Assembly: GCA_963735115.1 (NCBI GenBank) | Contig: CAVTJR010000001.1 | Coordinates: forward strand, 1,488,001-1,552,000 | Direction: 5' to 3' | DNA from: JAKACA01 sp963735115 | GTDB taxonomy: Bacteria; Actinomycetota; Acidimicrobiia; Acidimicrobiales; Bog-793 | Length of the DNA stretch: 64,000 bases | Shown: piece after piece, positions 8,394 to 17,143 of the stretch | Layout: every line of letters starts with the position of its first letter | Position numbering within the stretch: position 1 is the stretch's first letter | Notes under the pieces: model-generated | What the model saw: only the letters and a program-made list of their open reading frames with translations | Told to the model about the DNA's origin: nothing | Database searches by the model: none | Position numbers and translations under genes: made by a program

Positions 8394-9197
8394 ATGAGCC
8401 ACACGATCAGGAAGGGTCTTCGGCATATACGGGTCAGCCGGGAATCCGAGGCGGACACCGGCCAAACGGCACCCAGCCAACGAACGCTGGATGCTTTGGC
8501 GGACGCCGTCCGACGAGCTCGAGAGGCCACCGACGTCGCAGCAGCGGGGGATCGGGTTCGTGCGGTACCACCGTATGCGAGGAGGCCGGCGCCGTCTGCT
8601 GGAGCGGCCCGCGCCTTCTGGCGGGTCGACCCGCTGAGGACTCGGCGGCGAGGGCTTCGGCGGGCGGCCGCCCTCGGCACACTCGGGGTCGTTCTCCTCG
8701 CCGTCATCCTCACCTTGAGCCTGGGTGGGGGCACGCGGTCGCCACGGCCGCCAGCGGCGGCCGGGTCCCGACCGGGCACGCAAGCTCGGGCGAGCACCCC
8801 TCGGGCCTCCGCCACCACGACACCGGTGACGGTGCCGCCAGCCACCAGTCCCAGGCCCGCCCCGACGCAGACCACCACGACCGTGGCGCCCGCGACGACA
8901 ACCACCACGACTAGCGTGCCCAGCGGGGCCAGCAGGAGCCCCGCCCCCCAGCTCTCGTCGATCACGCCGTCACAGAGCCGCCCCGGCACGGTCGTCGTAG
9001 TTCACGGCACCGACCTGTTCAGCCCGAACGGCGTGGTCCTGGCTCGTTTCGACGGACAGCCGACGCACACCATTTGCCTGACCCAGACCTCCTGCAGGGT
9101 GACGGTGCCGCCCTTGCCAGGCTCACCTTCGAGTGTGCGAGTGACGATCACGACGGAATCGGGTACCTCGAACGCCCTCTACTTCGTGTACGGCTGA
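8394..9197 (+). CDS. Membrane-anchored IPT/TIG-domain protein
   Basis: 267 aa. The N-terminal ~87 residues are charged and probably cytosolic. A single membrane span (AAALGTLGVVLLAVILTLSL, ~91-110) follows a basic RTRRRGLRR stretch. Then comes a Pro/Ser/Thr-rich linker (~111-180) with runs such as TTTTVAPATTTTTT. The C-terminal domain (~183-267) is IPT/TIG-like, with SSITPSQSRPGTVVVVHGTD, NGVVLARFDG and the strand pairs VRVTITTESGTSNALYF, plus two cysteines that could form a disulfide. The layout suggests an extracellular Ig-like domain held away from the membrane on a stalk. The start is chosen because the ATG at 8389 stops at once. Function unknown. Confidence 0.7.
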   Translation: MSHTIRKGLRHIRVSRESEADTGQTAPSQRTLDALADAVRRAREATDVAAAGDRVRAVPPYARRPAPSAGAARAFWRVDPLRTRRRGLRRAAALGTLGVVLLAVILTLSLGGGTRSPRPPAAAGSRPGTQARASTPRASATTTPVTVPPATSPRPAPTQTTTTVAPATTTTTTSVPSGASRSPAPQLSSITPSQSRPGTVVVVHGTDLFSPNGVVLARFDGQPTHTICLTQTSCRVTVPPLPGSPSSVRVTITTESGTSNALYFVYG

Positions 9198-9228
9198 GCC
9201 TGCGATTCGCCCTCCATGCCGGGCGGGC

Positions 9229-10196
9229 TCACCCAACTTCGTGAGCCCGGCTGTACCTCACGTGCAGCTCGTGCCAGCGCGTGTCGGGAAACGGCCACGT
9301 CGGAAAGCCGGCGAGCGCGGTGGCCAACAACCCAAGGTGTAGGTGCCACGCAGCCAGGGTGCCGGCCTCGTCCCAATGCCCGTGCAGGGTGTGGGTGAAC
9401 AGCAGGATGCAGCGTTCGGCGGCCGGGATCAACTGCCACTTGACGACACCGTCGGGCTCTCCCGGGCTCGTCCAGGTGTACTCGAGCACCTTGGGAGCAT
9501 CAAGACGCGTGATGGTGCCCGTCACCACGTAGCCCGCCGGGTTGCCGAGGCGCAGCTCGACGCGCCCGCCCTCGATGGCATCAATCGTCACGTCGGCCAG
9601 CCAATCACCCAGCCGCTCGGGTCTGGTGAGGGCGTCCCAGACCTCCTCCACGGGCCGGTCGAGCACCCGTTCGAACCGGAGCTGGGCGGTGTCGCCGTCA
9701 CGGGTGAGCGTTCCGTCTGAGCCGAGCTCGTCGCGGTAGCGGTCGAGGTACTCATACCAGCTCTCGCCGGATTCTCGTCGAACCGTCGAGCGCCACCTCG
9801 AGCGAGTCGATGCATACGTTCCAACCGGCGGCCGAGCGCGGCGCGCTCGCCCGGCTCTCGAAGCTGTGGGTGAAGACGAGGACGCAGCCACCCGCGTACG
9901 GAGTCAGCTCGAAGCGCAGCAGATCCTCACCCCACGTGAAGGCGAACAACCGGGGCGGGTCCAGCTCGGTGATGGTGCCATCGGTCGGCAACAGCTCGGA
10001 GTCGACCTCGAATCCGGGATGTCTAAAGGTGACCTTGCCACCGAGCTGCAAGTCCATCTCGGTCTCACCGGGGGAACCAATGGGCGAGCTCCGACGGTTC
10101 GGTGAGCGCCCGCCAGACACGCTCCACGGAGTGGCCGAGGTGGCGCTCGAAGCGCAGCACGTAGCGGCCCCCCTCGCTCAGCAACGACCCGGTCAC
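9229..10196 (-). CDS. Tandem SRPBCC (AHSA1-like) protein, two apparent frameshifts
   Basis: The region encodes two START/AHSA1-like (SRPBCC) domains in one gene beginning at GTG 10196, 3 nt after the ArsR stop. Domain 1 starts LLSEGGRYVLRFERHLGHSV and runs to HWFP, where a base too many in the C5 tract at 10070-10074 shifts the frame to GETEMDLQLGG. It continues to SLEVALDG, where a second shift near 9780-9790 leads to SGESWYEYLDRYRDELG. Domain 2 then follows (DGDTAQLRFERVLDRPVEEVWDAL in part, LEYTWTSPGE, DTRWHELHVRYS). ArsR-SRPBCC pairs are common; the domains probably bind a small hydrophobic ligand. Whether the frameshifts are real or sequence errors is unresolved. Confidence 0.68.
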
Positions 10197-10199
10197 GGC

Positions 10200-10517
10200 T
10201 CAGTCCTTTCTGTCGAGATGGGCTTCGAGGGCGTCGAGTCGACCTGACCAGAAGCGCCGATACGGCTCGAGCCAGGCGTCCACCTCGGCGAGCGGCTCTG
10301 CTCGCAGCTGGTAGAGGCGTCGTTGCGCGTCGACACGTACGGCGACCAAGCCGGCGTCGCGCAACACACGGAGATGCTTGGAGACGCCCGGCTGGCTCAA
10401 CGGCAGATCCGCCACGAGCTCGCCGACGGACCGCTCTCGCTCCCTCAGCAGGTCGAGGATGCGTCGCCGGGACGGCTCGGCCAGCACGGTAAACGTCACG
10501 AACCGAGTATGCCGCAT
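10200..10517 (-). CDS. ArsR-family transcriptional regulator
   Basis: 105 aa winged helix-turn-helix protein. It begins with the hallmark LAEPSRRRILDLLRERE, followed by the recognition region LPLSQPGVSKHLRVLRDAGLV and the wing VRVDAQRRLYQLRAEPL. It lacks the metal-binding cysteines of SmtB/ArsR sensors, and its C-terminal WLEPYRRFWSGRLDALEAHL helix is typical of the non-metal ArsR proteins paired with SRPBCC genes. It precedes the SRPBCC gene by 3 nt and presumably represses this two-gene operon. The ATG at 10517 is listed; the GTG at 10499, giving VTFTVLAEPS, is a credible alternative because promoter-like sequence lies very close upstream. Confidence 0.87.
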   Translation of the reverse strand: MRHTRFVTFTVLAEPSRRRILDLLRERERSVGELVADLPLSQPGVSKHLRVLRDAGLVAVRVDAQRRLYQLRAEPLAEVDAWLEPYRRFWSGRLDALEAHLDRKD

Positions 10518-10521
10518 CAGT

Positions 10522-10543
10522 TATATGTCTGTCAAGGGATATA
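10522..10543. promoter_or_regulatory. Putative ArsR operator/promoter (inverted repeat)
   Basis: TATAT at 10522-10526 and ATATA at 10539-10543 form an inverted repeat with a 12-nt spacer immediately upstream of the ArsR gene. On the minus strand a TTGACA hexamer lies inside the spacer. The position suits autoregulation, but the arms are short and AT-rich. Confidence 0.35.
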
Positions 10544-10613
10544 CGCGCAGAGCAATTTGGCCATTGTTCTCGCGAAGTTTTCGTGCGGTTCAGCCGTGCG
10601 TCATCCGGGAGGC

Positions 10614-10650
10614 GTAAATAGTCACCTGGCAGGGTAAGTAGTCAGCTGGC
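10614..10650. repeat. Two 17-bp direct repeats, 20-bp period, upstream of the phosphatase-fold gene
   Basis: GTAAATAGTCACCTGGC (10614-10630) is repeated as GTAAGTAGTCAGCTGGC (10634-10650), 15 of 17 identical. The 20-bp period puts both copies on the same DNA face. They lie about 75-110 bp before the start codon of the secreted phosphatase-fold gene, a usual position for a response-regulator site. No other copies were noticed. Confidence 0.5.
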
Positions 10651-10725
10651 GAACCAGGGCATAACCACGTCGGGGCACCACGGTGCCGCCGTCGTCGACG
10701 AACAGCCGAAACGGGAGGAGTCGCC

Positions 10726-13278
10726 GTGCAGCTCAACCGAGGAATCGTACGAGTAGTGGTTTCAGCGGCAGTCTTGACGACAGTGGCGGCCGCAGCTGTT
10801 GGCGGGCAAGCCGGCGCCTCCGGAGCCTCGCAGGGCGCGGCCGTTCGAGCCGGTGTCACCACAAGCTTCGGGGGAAGTTGCGAGCTCAGGGGTGGGATCC
10901 GCCACGTCGTCGAGATCTTCTTCGACAACGTGCACTTCAACCGCGACAACCCGAACGTCCCCTCGGACGTCGAGATGATCCCTTCGCTCGAGCGCTTCAT
11001 CGAGGACAACGGCACGCTGCTCTCGAACAACCACACGCCCCTCATCGCCCACACCGCAGACGACAGCATCACCACCTACACCGGCCTCTATGGCGATAGG
11101 GCCGGGATGCCGATCTCCAACAGCTATCAGACCTACAACACCGACGGCACGACGGATCCTGCCGAGTCTTTCGCCTACTGGACAGACCCGATCTTCGACA
11201 CCGCCAGCAGCCCGAATGCCGGGCACGACACCAACCCGTCGCTGGTCTACTCTCCCGTGCCGCCCGCGACCTCCCCGCATCCGATCTCCCCGACCGAAGA
11301 AACCCCGGCGCCTTGGGTGCCCTTCACCCGCGACGGCTGCAACGTCGGCGACGTCGCCTCGGCCAACATGGAGCTGGAGAACCCGGCCGTCGACATTCCG
11401 GAGGTCTTCGGCGCCGACAGCCCAGAGGCACAACAGCTGGCCGCCGACCCCGATCCCTACAAGGACCCGGAGACGGCCGACTACATCGGCCTTGCCATCC
11501 ACTGCGCGAAGGGGGCTCCGCTCTGCGCATCCGCCGAGGCGCTCAAGTACGGGCAGACAACGCCGTCGCCGACGGCGGTGGCGGACCTGCTCCCCGACGA
11601 GCCGGGCGGCTACAACGGTTACCAGGTTCTCTTCGGGCACAAGTACATCGCTCCCGTTCTCGGCGCCGGCGTGGCGGGCGTAACCCATCACGGGTACGAG
11701 GTGACGAACGCCGCCGGCAACCTTGTCGACGAGAACGGCAACGAGATCGACGGTGCCTACCTGACCGACTACCCCGGCTTCCCAGGCTTCTCGAGCATCA
11801 ACGCCTCCCAGACGCTCGCCTACATGGCCGACATGCAGGAGGCGGGCGTGCCCGTCACCTACGGGTACATCTCCGACATCCACGGCAACGACTACATCCC
11901 CTCCCTCTCAGCCAAGGGGCAGCCCTGTTACGACGCCCCCGCCGCCCTCGGGAGCGGCAGTGCCTGCTACGTGGCGCAGGCGCAGTACTACAACCAGGCC
12001 TTCGAGACGTTCTTCCAGCGGCTGGCGGCTGACGACATCACGCCGAAGAACACCCTGTTCGTGTTCAGCTCGGACGAGGGTGATCACGAGGCGGGCGCCA
12101 ACGTGGGTCGGGCGATCCAGCCGACACCAGCCAACTGCGACGGCGCCACGATCAGCGGGCTCGTCGTCACGTCCGACGTCTCCTGCACCTACCCGGCGGG
12201 CTCGTTCGGCGAGCTCGACGGCAACCTCACCGGCCTGTTGGCGACCGAGAAGTCGGACAAGACACCGCTGTCGATGGAGGACGACACGGCTCCCGAGATC
12301 TATGTCACCGGAGACCCCTCGGCCGACACGCCGACGGTGCGACACCTCGAGCACGACGTCGCCGGGCTGACGGCGGCGAACCCCTATGCGGGCGGCGTGC
12401 AGCCGATCACCAACTACATCGCCGACCCGACCGAGGAGGCCATCCTCCACATGGTGAACGCCGATCCGGCCCGGACGCCTACGTTTGCCCTCTTCGCCAA
12501 GCCGGACTACTACCTCTACGACGGCGGCACCAGCTGCTCGGGTGCGTGCGTTGTGCAGGACACCGGCTACGCGTGGGACCACGGAGACTACGCAGCCGAG
12601 ATCAACAACAACTGGGCCGGTTTCGTCGGCCCAGGCGTCGCCGATCTCGGACTCGACGGCTCGACGCCCGAGCAAGGCCCGAACTCGGCCGGTTCCAACA
12701 GCGGCCAGGAGACCTCGGTGGAGAACAACAACCCGGGAACCTGGATCGACGAGACGGACATCCAGCCGACGATGATGTACCTGACGGGCCTGCGGGACGT
12801 CTACGTGCCGGATGGACGGGTCATCAGCCAGATCCTGGCCACCCCGAACTTCGCCCTCGACCGGCGTTCCACCGTCCGGCTGGCTACCTGCTACAAGCAG
12901 CTGAATTCAAGCGTGGGAGAGTTCGGTGCGGCCACGCTCATCGCCGACACGAACGCCGTCGAGAGCGCGAGCTCAGGCGACGCGACCTACGGTCACATCG
13001 TGGCGGCGCTCCAACTGCTCGAGGCTGCCCGCGACTACGTCGCCAACGCCGTCCAACAGCAGTTGACGGCGGCAGCCTTTGTTGGGATACCTATCCCGCG
13101 CCGGCAGGCGCACCTCGAGACGGCGGCCTGCAACTTCCTCATCGACGCGGCCACCTTGCTGGCGACCGCCACCACGCCCGCGACCGCCCACGCCGTCAGC
13201 GCCCGTGTAATGGGGAAGTTCGGGCAGATCAGTCAGGTGCGAGCCGAGCTGGCGCACCTGCGGTCAAACACCCGCTAG
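10726..13278 (+). CDS. Secreted alkaline-phosphatase-superfamily protein
   Basis: 850 aa, GTG start after GGGAGGAG. Residues 1-33 are a Sec signal peptide (VVVSAAVLTTVAAAAV). The mature protein has the spaced metal-site pattern of the alkaline phosphatase/phosphodiesterase fold: an early VVEIFFDNVHFNRD, then TPLIAHTADDSITTYTGLYG (nucleophile-type Thr/Ser region), GYISDIHGNDY, VFSSDEGDHE and finally GYAWDHGDYAAEINNNWAGF. The C-terminal DIQPTMMYLTGLRDVYVPDGR resembles the closing region of phosphoglycerate-mutase-like and sulfatase-like enzymes. The last ~130 residues are alpha-helical and may be a cell-wall or assembly tail. It likely hydrolyses an extracellular phosphate or sulfate ester; the substrate is unknown. 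Confidence 0.75.
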   Translation: MQLNRGIVRVVVSAAVLTTVAAAAVGGQAGASGASQGAAVRAGVTTSFGGSCELRGGIRHVVEIFFDNVHFNRDNPNVPSDVEMIPSLERFIEDNGTLLSNNHTPLIAHTADDSITTYTGLYGDRAGMPISNSYQTYNTDGTTDPAESFAYWTDPIFDTASSPNAGHDTNPSLVYSPVPPATSPHPISPTEETPAPWVPFTRDGCNVGDVASANMELENPAVDIPEVFGADSPEAQQLAADPDPYKDPETADYIGLAIHCAKGAPLCASAEALKYGQTTPSPTAVADLLPDEPGGYNGYQVLFGHKYIAPVLGAGVAGVTHHGYEVTNAAGNLVDENGNEIDGAYLTDYPGFPGFSSINASQTLAYMADMQEAGVPVTYGYISDIHGNDYIPSLSAKGQPCYDAPAALGSGSACYVAQAQYYNQAFETFFQRLAADDITPKNTLFVFSSDEGDHEAGANVGRAIQPTPANCDGATISGLVVTSDVSCTYPAGSFGELDGNLTGLLATEKSDKTPLSMEDDTAPEIYVTGDPSADTPTVRHLEHDVAGLTAANPYAGGVQPITNYIADPTEEAILHMVNADPARTPTFALFAKPDYYLYDGGTSCSGACVVQDTGYAWDHGDYAAEINNNWAGFVGPGVADLGLDGSTPEQGPNSAGSNSGQETSVENNNPGTWIDETDIQPTMMYLTGLRDVYVPDGRVISQILATPNFALDRRSTVRLATCYKQLNSSVGEFGAATLIADTNAVESASSGDATYGHIVAALQLLEAARDYVANAVQQQLTAAAFVGIPIPRRQAHLETAACNFLIDAATLLATATTPATAHAVSARVMGKFGQISQVRAELAHLRSNTR

Positions 13279-13310
13279 CCGTCGCCCGGCAGCGCCTCCG
13301 GACCGAGTCG

Positions 13311-13605
13311 TCTCAACCCCAGATGGCCAGGCCGGTGTCGAGGTCGAAGAACTGGAGACGGTCGGTCTCGACGAACCTGGGGCTCCTCGCAGGCCTGCAG
13401 GGCGCCGGCGCGCATGACGGCGACCGATCACCCATCGTGATCGCCTCTGTCTGGTCGTGGATGACCTACGGGGTTTCCAGGCCGAGGCGATGCTTGGATG
13501 CGCGCCACCTCGGCGCGCATCTGCACGCGGATCTTGGCGTCGAGCTTCGCTCGTCCATCGGGAAGGCGCTCGGCTCACGCACGATACGCCGTCCCATGGG
13601 ACTTC
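13311..13605 (-). pseudogene. Relic of a sugar ABC-transporter ATPase (MalK/UgpC-like)
   Basis: The minus strand retains scattered but ordered pieces of a carbohydrate-importer ATPase. From the right these are MGRRIVREPSAFPMDE (Walker B region), LDAKIRVQMRAEVARIQ in another frame, KHRLGLETP followed by a TAG stop, then IHDQTEAITMGDR (H-loop region). VAVMRAGALQACEEPQ follows in a third frame, and finally the C-terminal signature DRLQFFDLDTGLAIWG and a stop near 13311. Walker A and the ABC signature are gone, several frameshifts and a stop are present, and the regulatory domain is mostly deleted. Multiple lesions make this true decay. Its 5' end overlaps the start of the plus-strand lipoprotein gene. 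Confidence 0.75.
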
Positions 13606-14098
13606 AAATCGTTGCCGGCACGGCGCTCCTGCTGGTGCTGGCAGCATGCGGCTCTTCGTTGAACGCGGTCCCCGGCTCGACGGTGCTGACGACGACGGCG
13701 AAGCAGTTGGGAACGAAAATCTCCTTCCCAGCCGACAAGTTCGGTATCGTCAGCGTCACGGTGACGAGCTACACCCAGCCCGAGCCCGGGGACGCCGCCT
13801 CGTTCACCACGCCACCGGCTGGTGACGTCTTCGGGGTGATCGACGCCCAGATGTGCGCCGGCCCCGGAGGCTCAGCGAAGGGACCGGACACGACGGACTT
13901 CACCGCCTACACGGCCAAGGGAGCCTCGGTCCTCGTCGACTTGACCAATGATGCGACGTCGCCTGCTCTCGACAACGTCAGCTCCTTGGGCGCCAACACG
14001 TGCGCCGAAGGCTCCGTCACCTTCGACGTCCCGAAGGGTGTGCGCCCACCTCGGTCGCCTACTCGACCTTGGCACGATGGGCGATCCCGCCGGCTTGA
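13596..14098 (+). CDS. Lipoprotein, DUF4352-like, with C-terminal frameshift
   Basis: The ATG at 13596 gives a lipoprotein signal (GLQIVAGTALLLVLAACGSS with lipobox LAAC). The mature domain carries KFGIVSVTVTSYTQPEPGD, the strand PPAGDVFGVIDAQMC, and VTFDVPKGVRP, the pattern seen in the lipoprotein at 3.4-3.9 kb. The annotated frame then runs into non-homologous Arg/Pro-rich sequence. Changing one base near 14045-14050 restores TSVAYSTLARWAIPPA and a stop at 14096-14098, the expected DUF4352 ending. The first bases overlap the decayed ABC ATPase on the other strand, so promoter and start may have been acquired secondarily. Function unknown. Confidence 0.6.
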
Positions 14099-14158
14099 GG
14101 TGGCGCTATCACTAAGCCGCCCCGAGGTCAGGCAGGCCGACGGGGCGGGGGATCTTCC

Positions 14159-15778
14159 ATGAGTGAGCCGGAGCTGGGGCTCACGTTCCGTGCCTGCGCA
14201 GCAGCGGCGGTCGACGACCTCCTGCGCGTCCGACCGGAATCGGCTACGACGCTCGGAGACCACCGCTTCGACGAGCACCTCGAGGACCTGTCAGCTGCCG
14301 GCCTGGCTGCGACGGCCGGTTTGCTGCGCCGCCGCCACCGCCAGCTCGGCTCGCTGGACCCGCAGCGCCTCGATTCAGAGGACCGTGTCGACCACAGCAT
14401 GCTCGTCGGCGAGATCGAGCGGCTGCTCTTCGAGATCGATGAGCTCGCCGCCATTACGTGGGATCCCTTGGTCTACAACGTCGGGGAGGCCTTCTATCCG
14501 CTGCTCACCCGCCACGTGCTGCCCGTGCCGGACCGCCTGCGAGCCATCGCAGCGCGTCTCGCCCTCGTGCCCGATCGCTTGGACCTGGCGCGCCGCCAGC
14601 TCGAGGCTCCACCACGTATCCACGTCGAGACCGCCCTTACCCAACACCCCGGCACGGTGGCGATGGTCGGAGAGGAGGTGGAACGCCTTCTCGTCATCGA
14701 GCCCGGACTGCGCTCGGTGGTCGAACCGGCCCAGAGGCGGGCGCTCGACGCCCTCGAAGGCTACGCAAGTCTGCTGCGTGAGCTGCTCGACGGCCCTCAT
14801 CGCGACCCGAGGATCGGCCCGGAGCTCCTTGCGCGCAAGCTCCAGCTCAGGCTGCACTCGCCGTTGTCGCCCGAGGAACTGCTCGCACGGGCACAGCGCC
14901 GACTCGTGCAAGTCGACGAAGAGCTCGAGGCGACCGCTCGGGCGTACCTCGGCGCCGACGGCAGCGGTGGAGCGGAGGCGACCCGAGCCGCCCTCGACCG
15001 CGTCGCCACGGACGTGCCCGACGACAGCACGATCGTGGCGTGCGCCGCGGCGGCGCTGCAGCGCTGCACCGAAGCCGTGCGCGCCCTCGGCCTCGTGTCC
15101 ATCCCTGACGACCCGGTACGCATCGAGGTCATGCCCGTGTTCCGCCGGGGCATCGCAGTCGCCTACTGCGACCCCGAAGGGCCGCTCGAGGAAGGCGGCG
15201 AGACTTCGTTCGCCATCGCGCCGACGCCGGACGACTGGCCGCCGGAGCGGAAAGCCTCGTTCTACCGTGAGTACAACAGCGCCATGGTCACCAACCTGGC
15301 CGTGCACGAGGCGATGCCGGGGCACATGCTGCAGCTGGCGCACGCGAGGAGGTTCCGAGGCTCGACCCTCGTCCGGCAGGTTCTGTCGAGCGGCACCTTC
15401 GTCGAGGGCTGGGCGGTGCACGCCGAGCGCCTGATGGCCGAGGCGGGCTTCGGCGGGCTCGGGGTTCGGCTGCAGCAACTGAAGATGCAGTTGCGCATGA
15501 CGATCAACGCCATCCTTGATGTTTCCGTCCACGCCGGTGAGCTCGGCGAACAGGCAGCCAGAGAGCTCATGATGACCCGTGGCTACCAGGAGGAGGGCGA
15601 GGCGCTCGGCAAGTGGCGGCGAGCGTGTCTCACCTCGGCGCAGCTGTCCACTTACTTCGTGGGTTATATCGAGCTGGCGGAGCTGTTCGCCGGGCTCGGC
15701 GAGCGAGTGGACTACGACGAGATTCTGGCCCATGGGTCTCCTCCGCCGACGCTGCTCGGCGGGTTGCTGGCGACTTGA
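14159..15778 (+). CDS. DUF885-family protein, putative zinc metallopeptidase
   Basis: 539 aa, ATG start. This is a full-length DUF885 protein: N-terminal helical region with RPESATTLGDHRFDEHLED, then the conserved C-terminal metal-site block NLAVHEAMPGHMLQLAHARR (HExxxGH-type), SSGTFVEGWAVHAERLMAE (downstream glutamate), and RACLTSAQLSTYFVGYIE. The arrangement resembles gluzincin carboxypeptidases, though activity has been shown for few members. No signal peptide is present. It is followed 14 bp later by a cupin gene on the same strand, probably one transcript. The family is certain; enzymatic role is inferred. Confidence 0.85.
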   Translation: MSEPELGLTFRACAAAAVDDLLRVRPESATTLGDHRFDEHLEDLSAAGLAATAGLLRRRHRQLGSLDPQRLDSEDRVDHSMLVGEIERLLFEIDELAAITWDPLVYNVGEAFYPLLTRHVLPVPDRLRAIAARLALVPDRLDLARRQLEAPPRIHVETALTQHPGTVAMVGEEVERLLVIEPGLRSVVEPAQRRALDALEGYASLLRELLDGPHRDPRIGPELLARKLQLRLHSPLSPEELLARAQRRLVQVDEELEATARAYLGADGSGGAEATRAALDRVATDVPDDSTIVACAAAALQRCTEAVRALGLVSIPDDPVRIEVMPVFRRGIAVAYCDPEGPLEEGGETSFAIAPTPDDWPPERKASFYREYNSAMVTNLAVHEAMPGHMLQLAHARRFRGSTLVRQVLSSGTFVEGWAVHAERLMAEAGFGGLGVRLQQLKMQLRMTINAILDVSVHAGELGEQAARELMMTRGYQEEGEALGKWRRACLTSAQLSTYFVGYIELAELFAGLGERVDYDEILAHGSPPPTLLGGLLAT

Positions 15779-15792
15779 TCGAAGGAGGTTTC

Positions 15793-16245
15793 GTGGCAGA
15801 GCATGACGACGTGGAACCGGCGAGGCTGCGTCTCGTCCGGGCGGGCGAGCTGAGCCTAGGCACGGCGCAAACTGCGGGCATGAGACGTTCCGAAGCCATC
15901 TCCGGGAGCGCCTGCGGTTCGCAAGTTCTCTGGATGGGCGAAACCCGCATGGCGCCGGGGGCCGTGTCGGCCAACCACCATCACGGGCACTCGGAGACCG
16001 GCATCTACGTCACGTCCGGACGTCCGGTCTTCGTGACGAGTGATGGTTCCGGGGGCGAGCGCAGACTGGAAACCTCCCCAGGCGACTACGTCTTCGTACC
16101 TCCCTACGTGCCACACCGCGAGGAGAACCCGTCTGCCGACGAGGAGGCCATCGTCGTGATCGCCCGCACGACGCAGGAGGCGATCGTCGTCAACCTCGAC
16201 GACGTCTCCGTCCCGGGCCCTTCGAGCTCACCACGCTCGAGCTGA
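15793..16245 (+). CDS. Small cupin-domain protein
   Basis: 150 aa, GTG start 14 bp after the DUF885 stop with GAAGGAGG ahead of it. A single cupin_2 barrel contains ANHHHGHSETGIYVTSGR (metal-binding His and Glu), GDYVFVPPYVPHREENP (second motif with Pro and His) and VVIARTTQEAIVVNL. Four potential metal ligands are kept. It may be a dioxygenase, isomerase or small-molecule sensor; nothing in the sequence decides. Coupling to DUF885 is suggested by spacing only. It converges with the thioesterase gene, with one base between the stop codons. Confidence 0.82.
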   Translation: MAEHDDVEPARLRLVRAGELSLGTAQTAGMRRSEAISGSACGSQVLWMGETRMAPGAVSANHHHGHSETGIYVTSGRPVFVTSDGSGGERRLETSPGDYVFVPPYVPHREENPSADEEAIVVIARTTQEAIVVNLDDVSVPGPSSSPRSS

Positions 16246-16246
16246 C

Positions 16247-16873
16247 TCAACCACCTTGCCCGAGGCGGGCGAGGAAGTCGTCGCCGCTCCGCGGCGCGAT
16301 GAAGAGCCCTTCTGCCTCCGCCAGCACCGTGCCGTCCAGCTCGCAGCTTCCCCGGATCGTGCGTTTCCGGCCGTCGATGCGTTCCACGGAGGCTCGTAGC
16401 TTCAGGAGACGGTTGAGCGGCGTGGGCCGCAGATAGCGGATCGTCAAGGTGGCGGTGAACCCCGGGCCCTGCTGGGCGAAACCCAACAGCTCGTCGAACA
16501 TGGCGGCGATCAACCCGCCGTGAACGTGGCCGGGCGGGCCTTCGTAGGCGGGGCCGAAGGAGACCTCGCCCTCGATGTGGGTGCCAGCCGGATCCTGGAC
16601 GACGGTCAGCACCACCGGGGGGGCGATGGCGTTGCTGCGACCGCTCACAGGGCTGAAGGCGACGAAGTCACGAGGCAGGAGACCGGCCTCGCTCACCTCC
16701 CATGACCGCTTGCGCTCCGGCAGCTGCCCGAGGCGGTCGGCAAAGGCGGCGGCGGCCTCAGCTGCCTGCTGCAGCTCCGCAGCGGAAGGTCGCACGACCG
16801 CGAGCCGCTCGATGATCCGGCGCATCTCGTCGGCGAGGCGGGCCACGCCGCCAGCCGGATAGTCGTCAGCCAT
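16247..16873 (-). CDS. PaaI-like hotdog-fold thioesterase
   Basis: 208 aa from ATG 16873. The N-terminal third is helical (LADEMRRIIERLAVV, AAAAFADRLGQL). The C-terminal hotdog domain has EGPPGHVHGGLIAAMFDELLG, the HGG-x-x-A-x-x-D/E catalytic pattern of PaaI/THEM4 thioesterases, followed by TATLTIRYLRPTPLNR. It probably hydrolyses acyl- or aroyl-CoA in the cytosol. The paa cluster is 36 kb away, so there is no direct link. It is divergent from the ferredoxin gene across 270 bp, where no clear operator was seen. Confidence 0.85.
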   Translation of the reverse strand: MADDYPAGGVARLADEMRRIIERLAVVRPSAAELQQAAEAAAAFADRLGQLPERKRSWEVSEAGLLPRDFVAFSPVSGRSNAIAPPVVLTVVQDPAGTHIEGEVSFGPAYEGPPGHVHGGLIAAMFDELLGFAQQGPGFTATLTIRYLRPTPLNRLLKLRASVERIDGRKRTIRGSCELDGTVLAEAEGLFIAPRSGDDFLARLGQGG

Positions 16874-17143
16874 GATCGTTCTCGTCCTCGGATGTGGGTG
16901 GCGCCGCCTGCGCCGACGGTCACGTTGCCATAGGGCCGCCATCCGGCTCTGAGAACGAGGGCGGCACCTGCGGGATTGGCCCGAGACGTTAACAAGGTGT
17001 CGCACAGCCGGAGGGAGAGAGGCGCTTCTCTCTGGGACTTCGGGGCCACAGAATCGTGACTTCCGACCCTGGGGGCACCGAGCTGAGTGCGGCATCCTGG
17101 CTCACGAGACACGCGCTCCGACCACGGAGGAGATGCACGGGTG

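Noticed and set aside
12546..14162. A 538-codon frame running from the phosphatase-fold gene into the second lipoprotein
   Set aside because: Only its last part, from ATG 13596, has a signal peptide and family pattern. The rest is a shadow of the phosphatase-fold gene.
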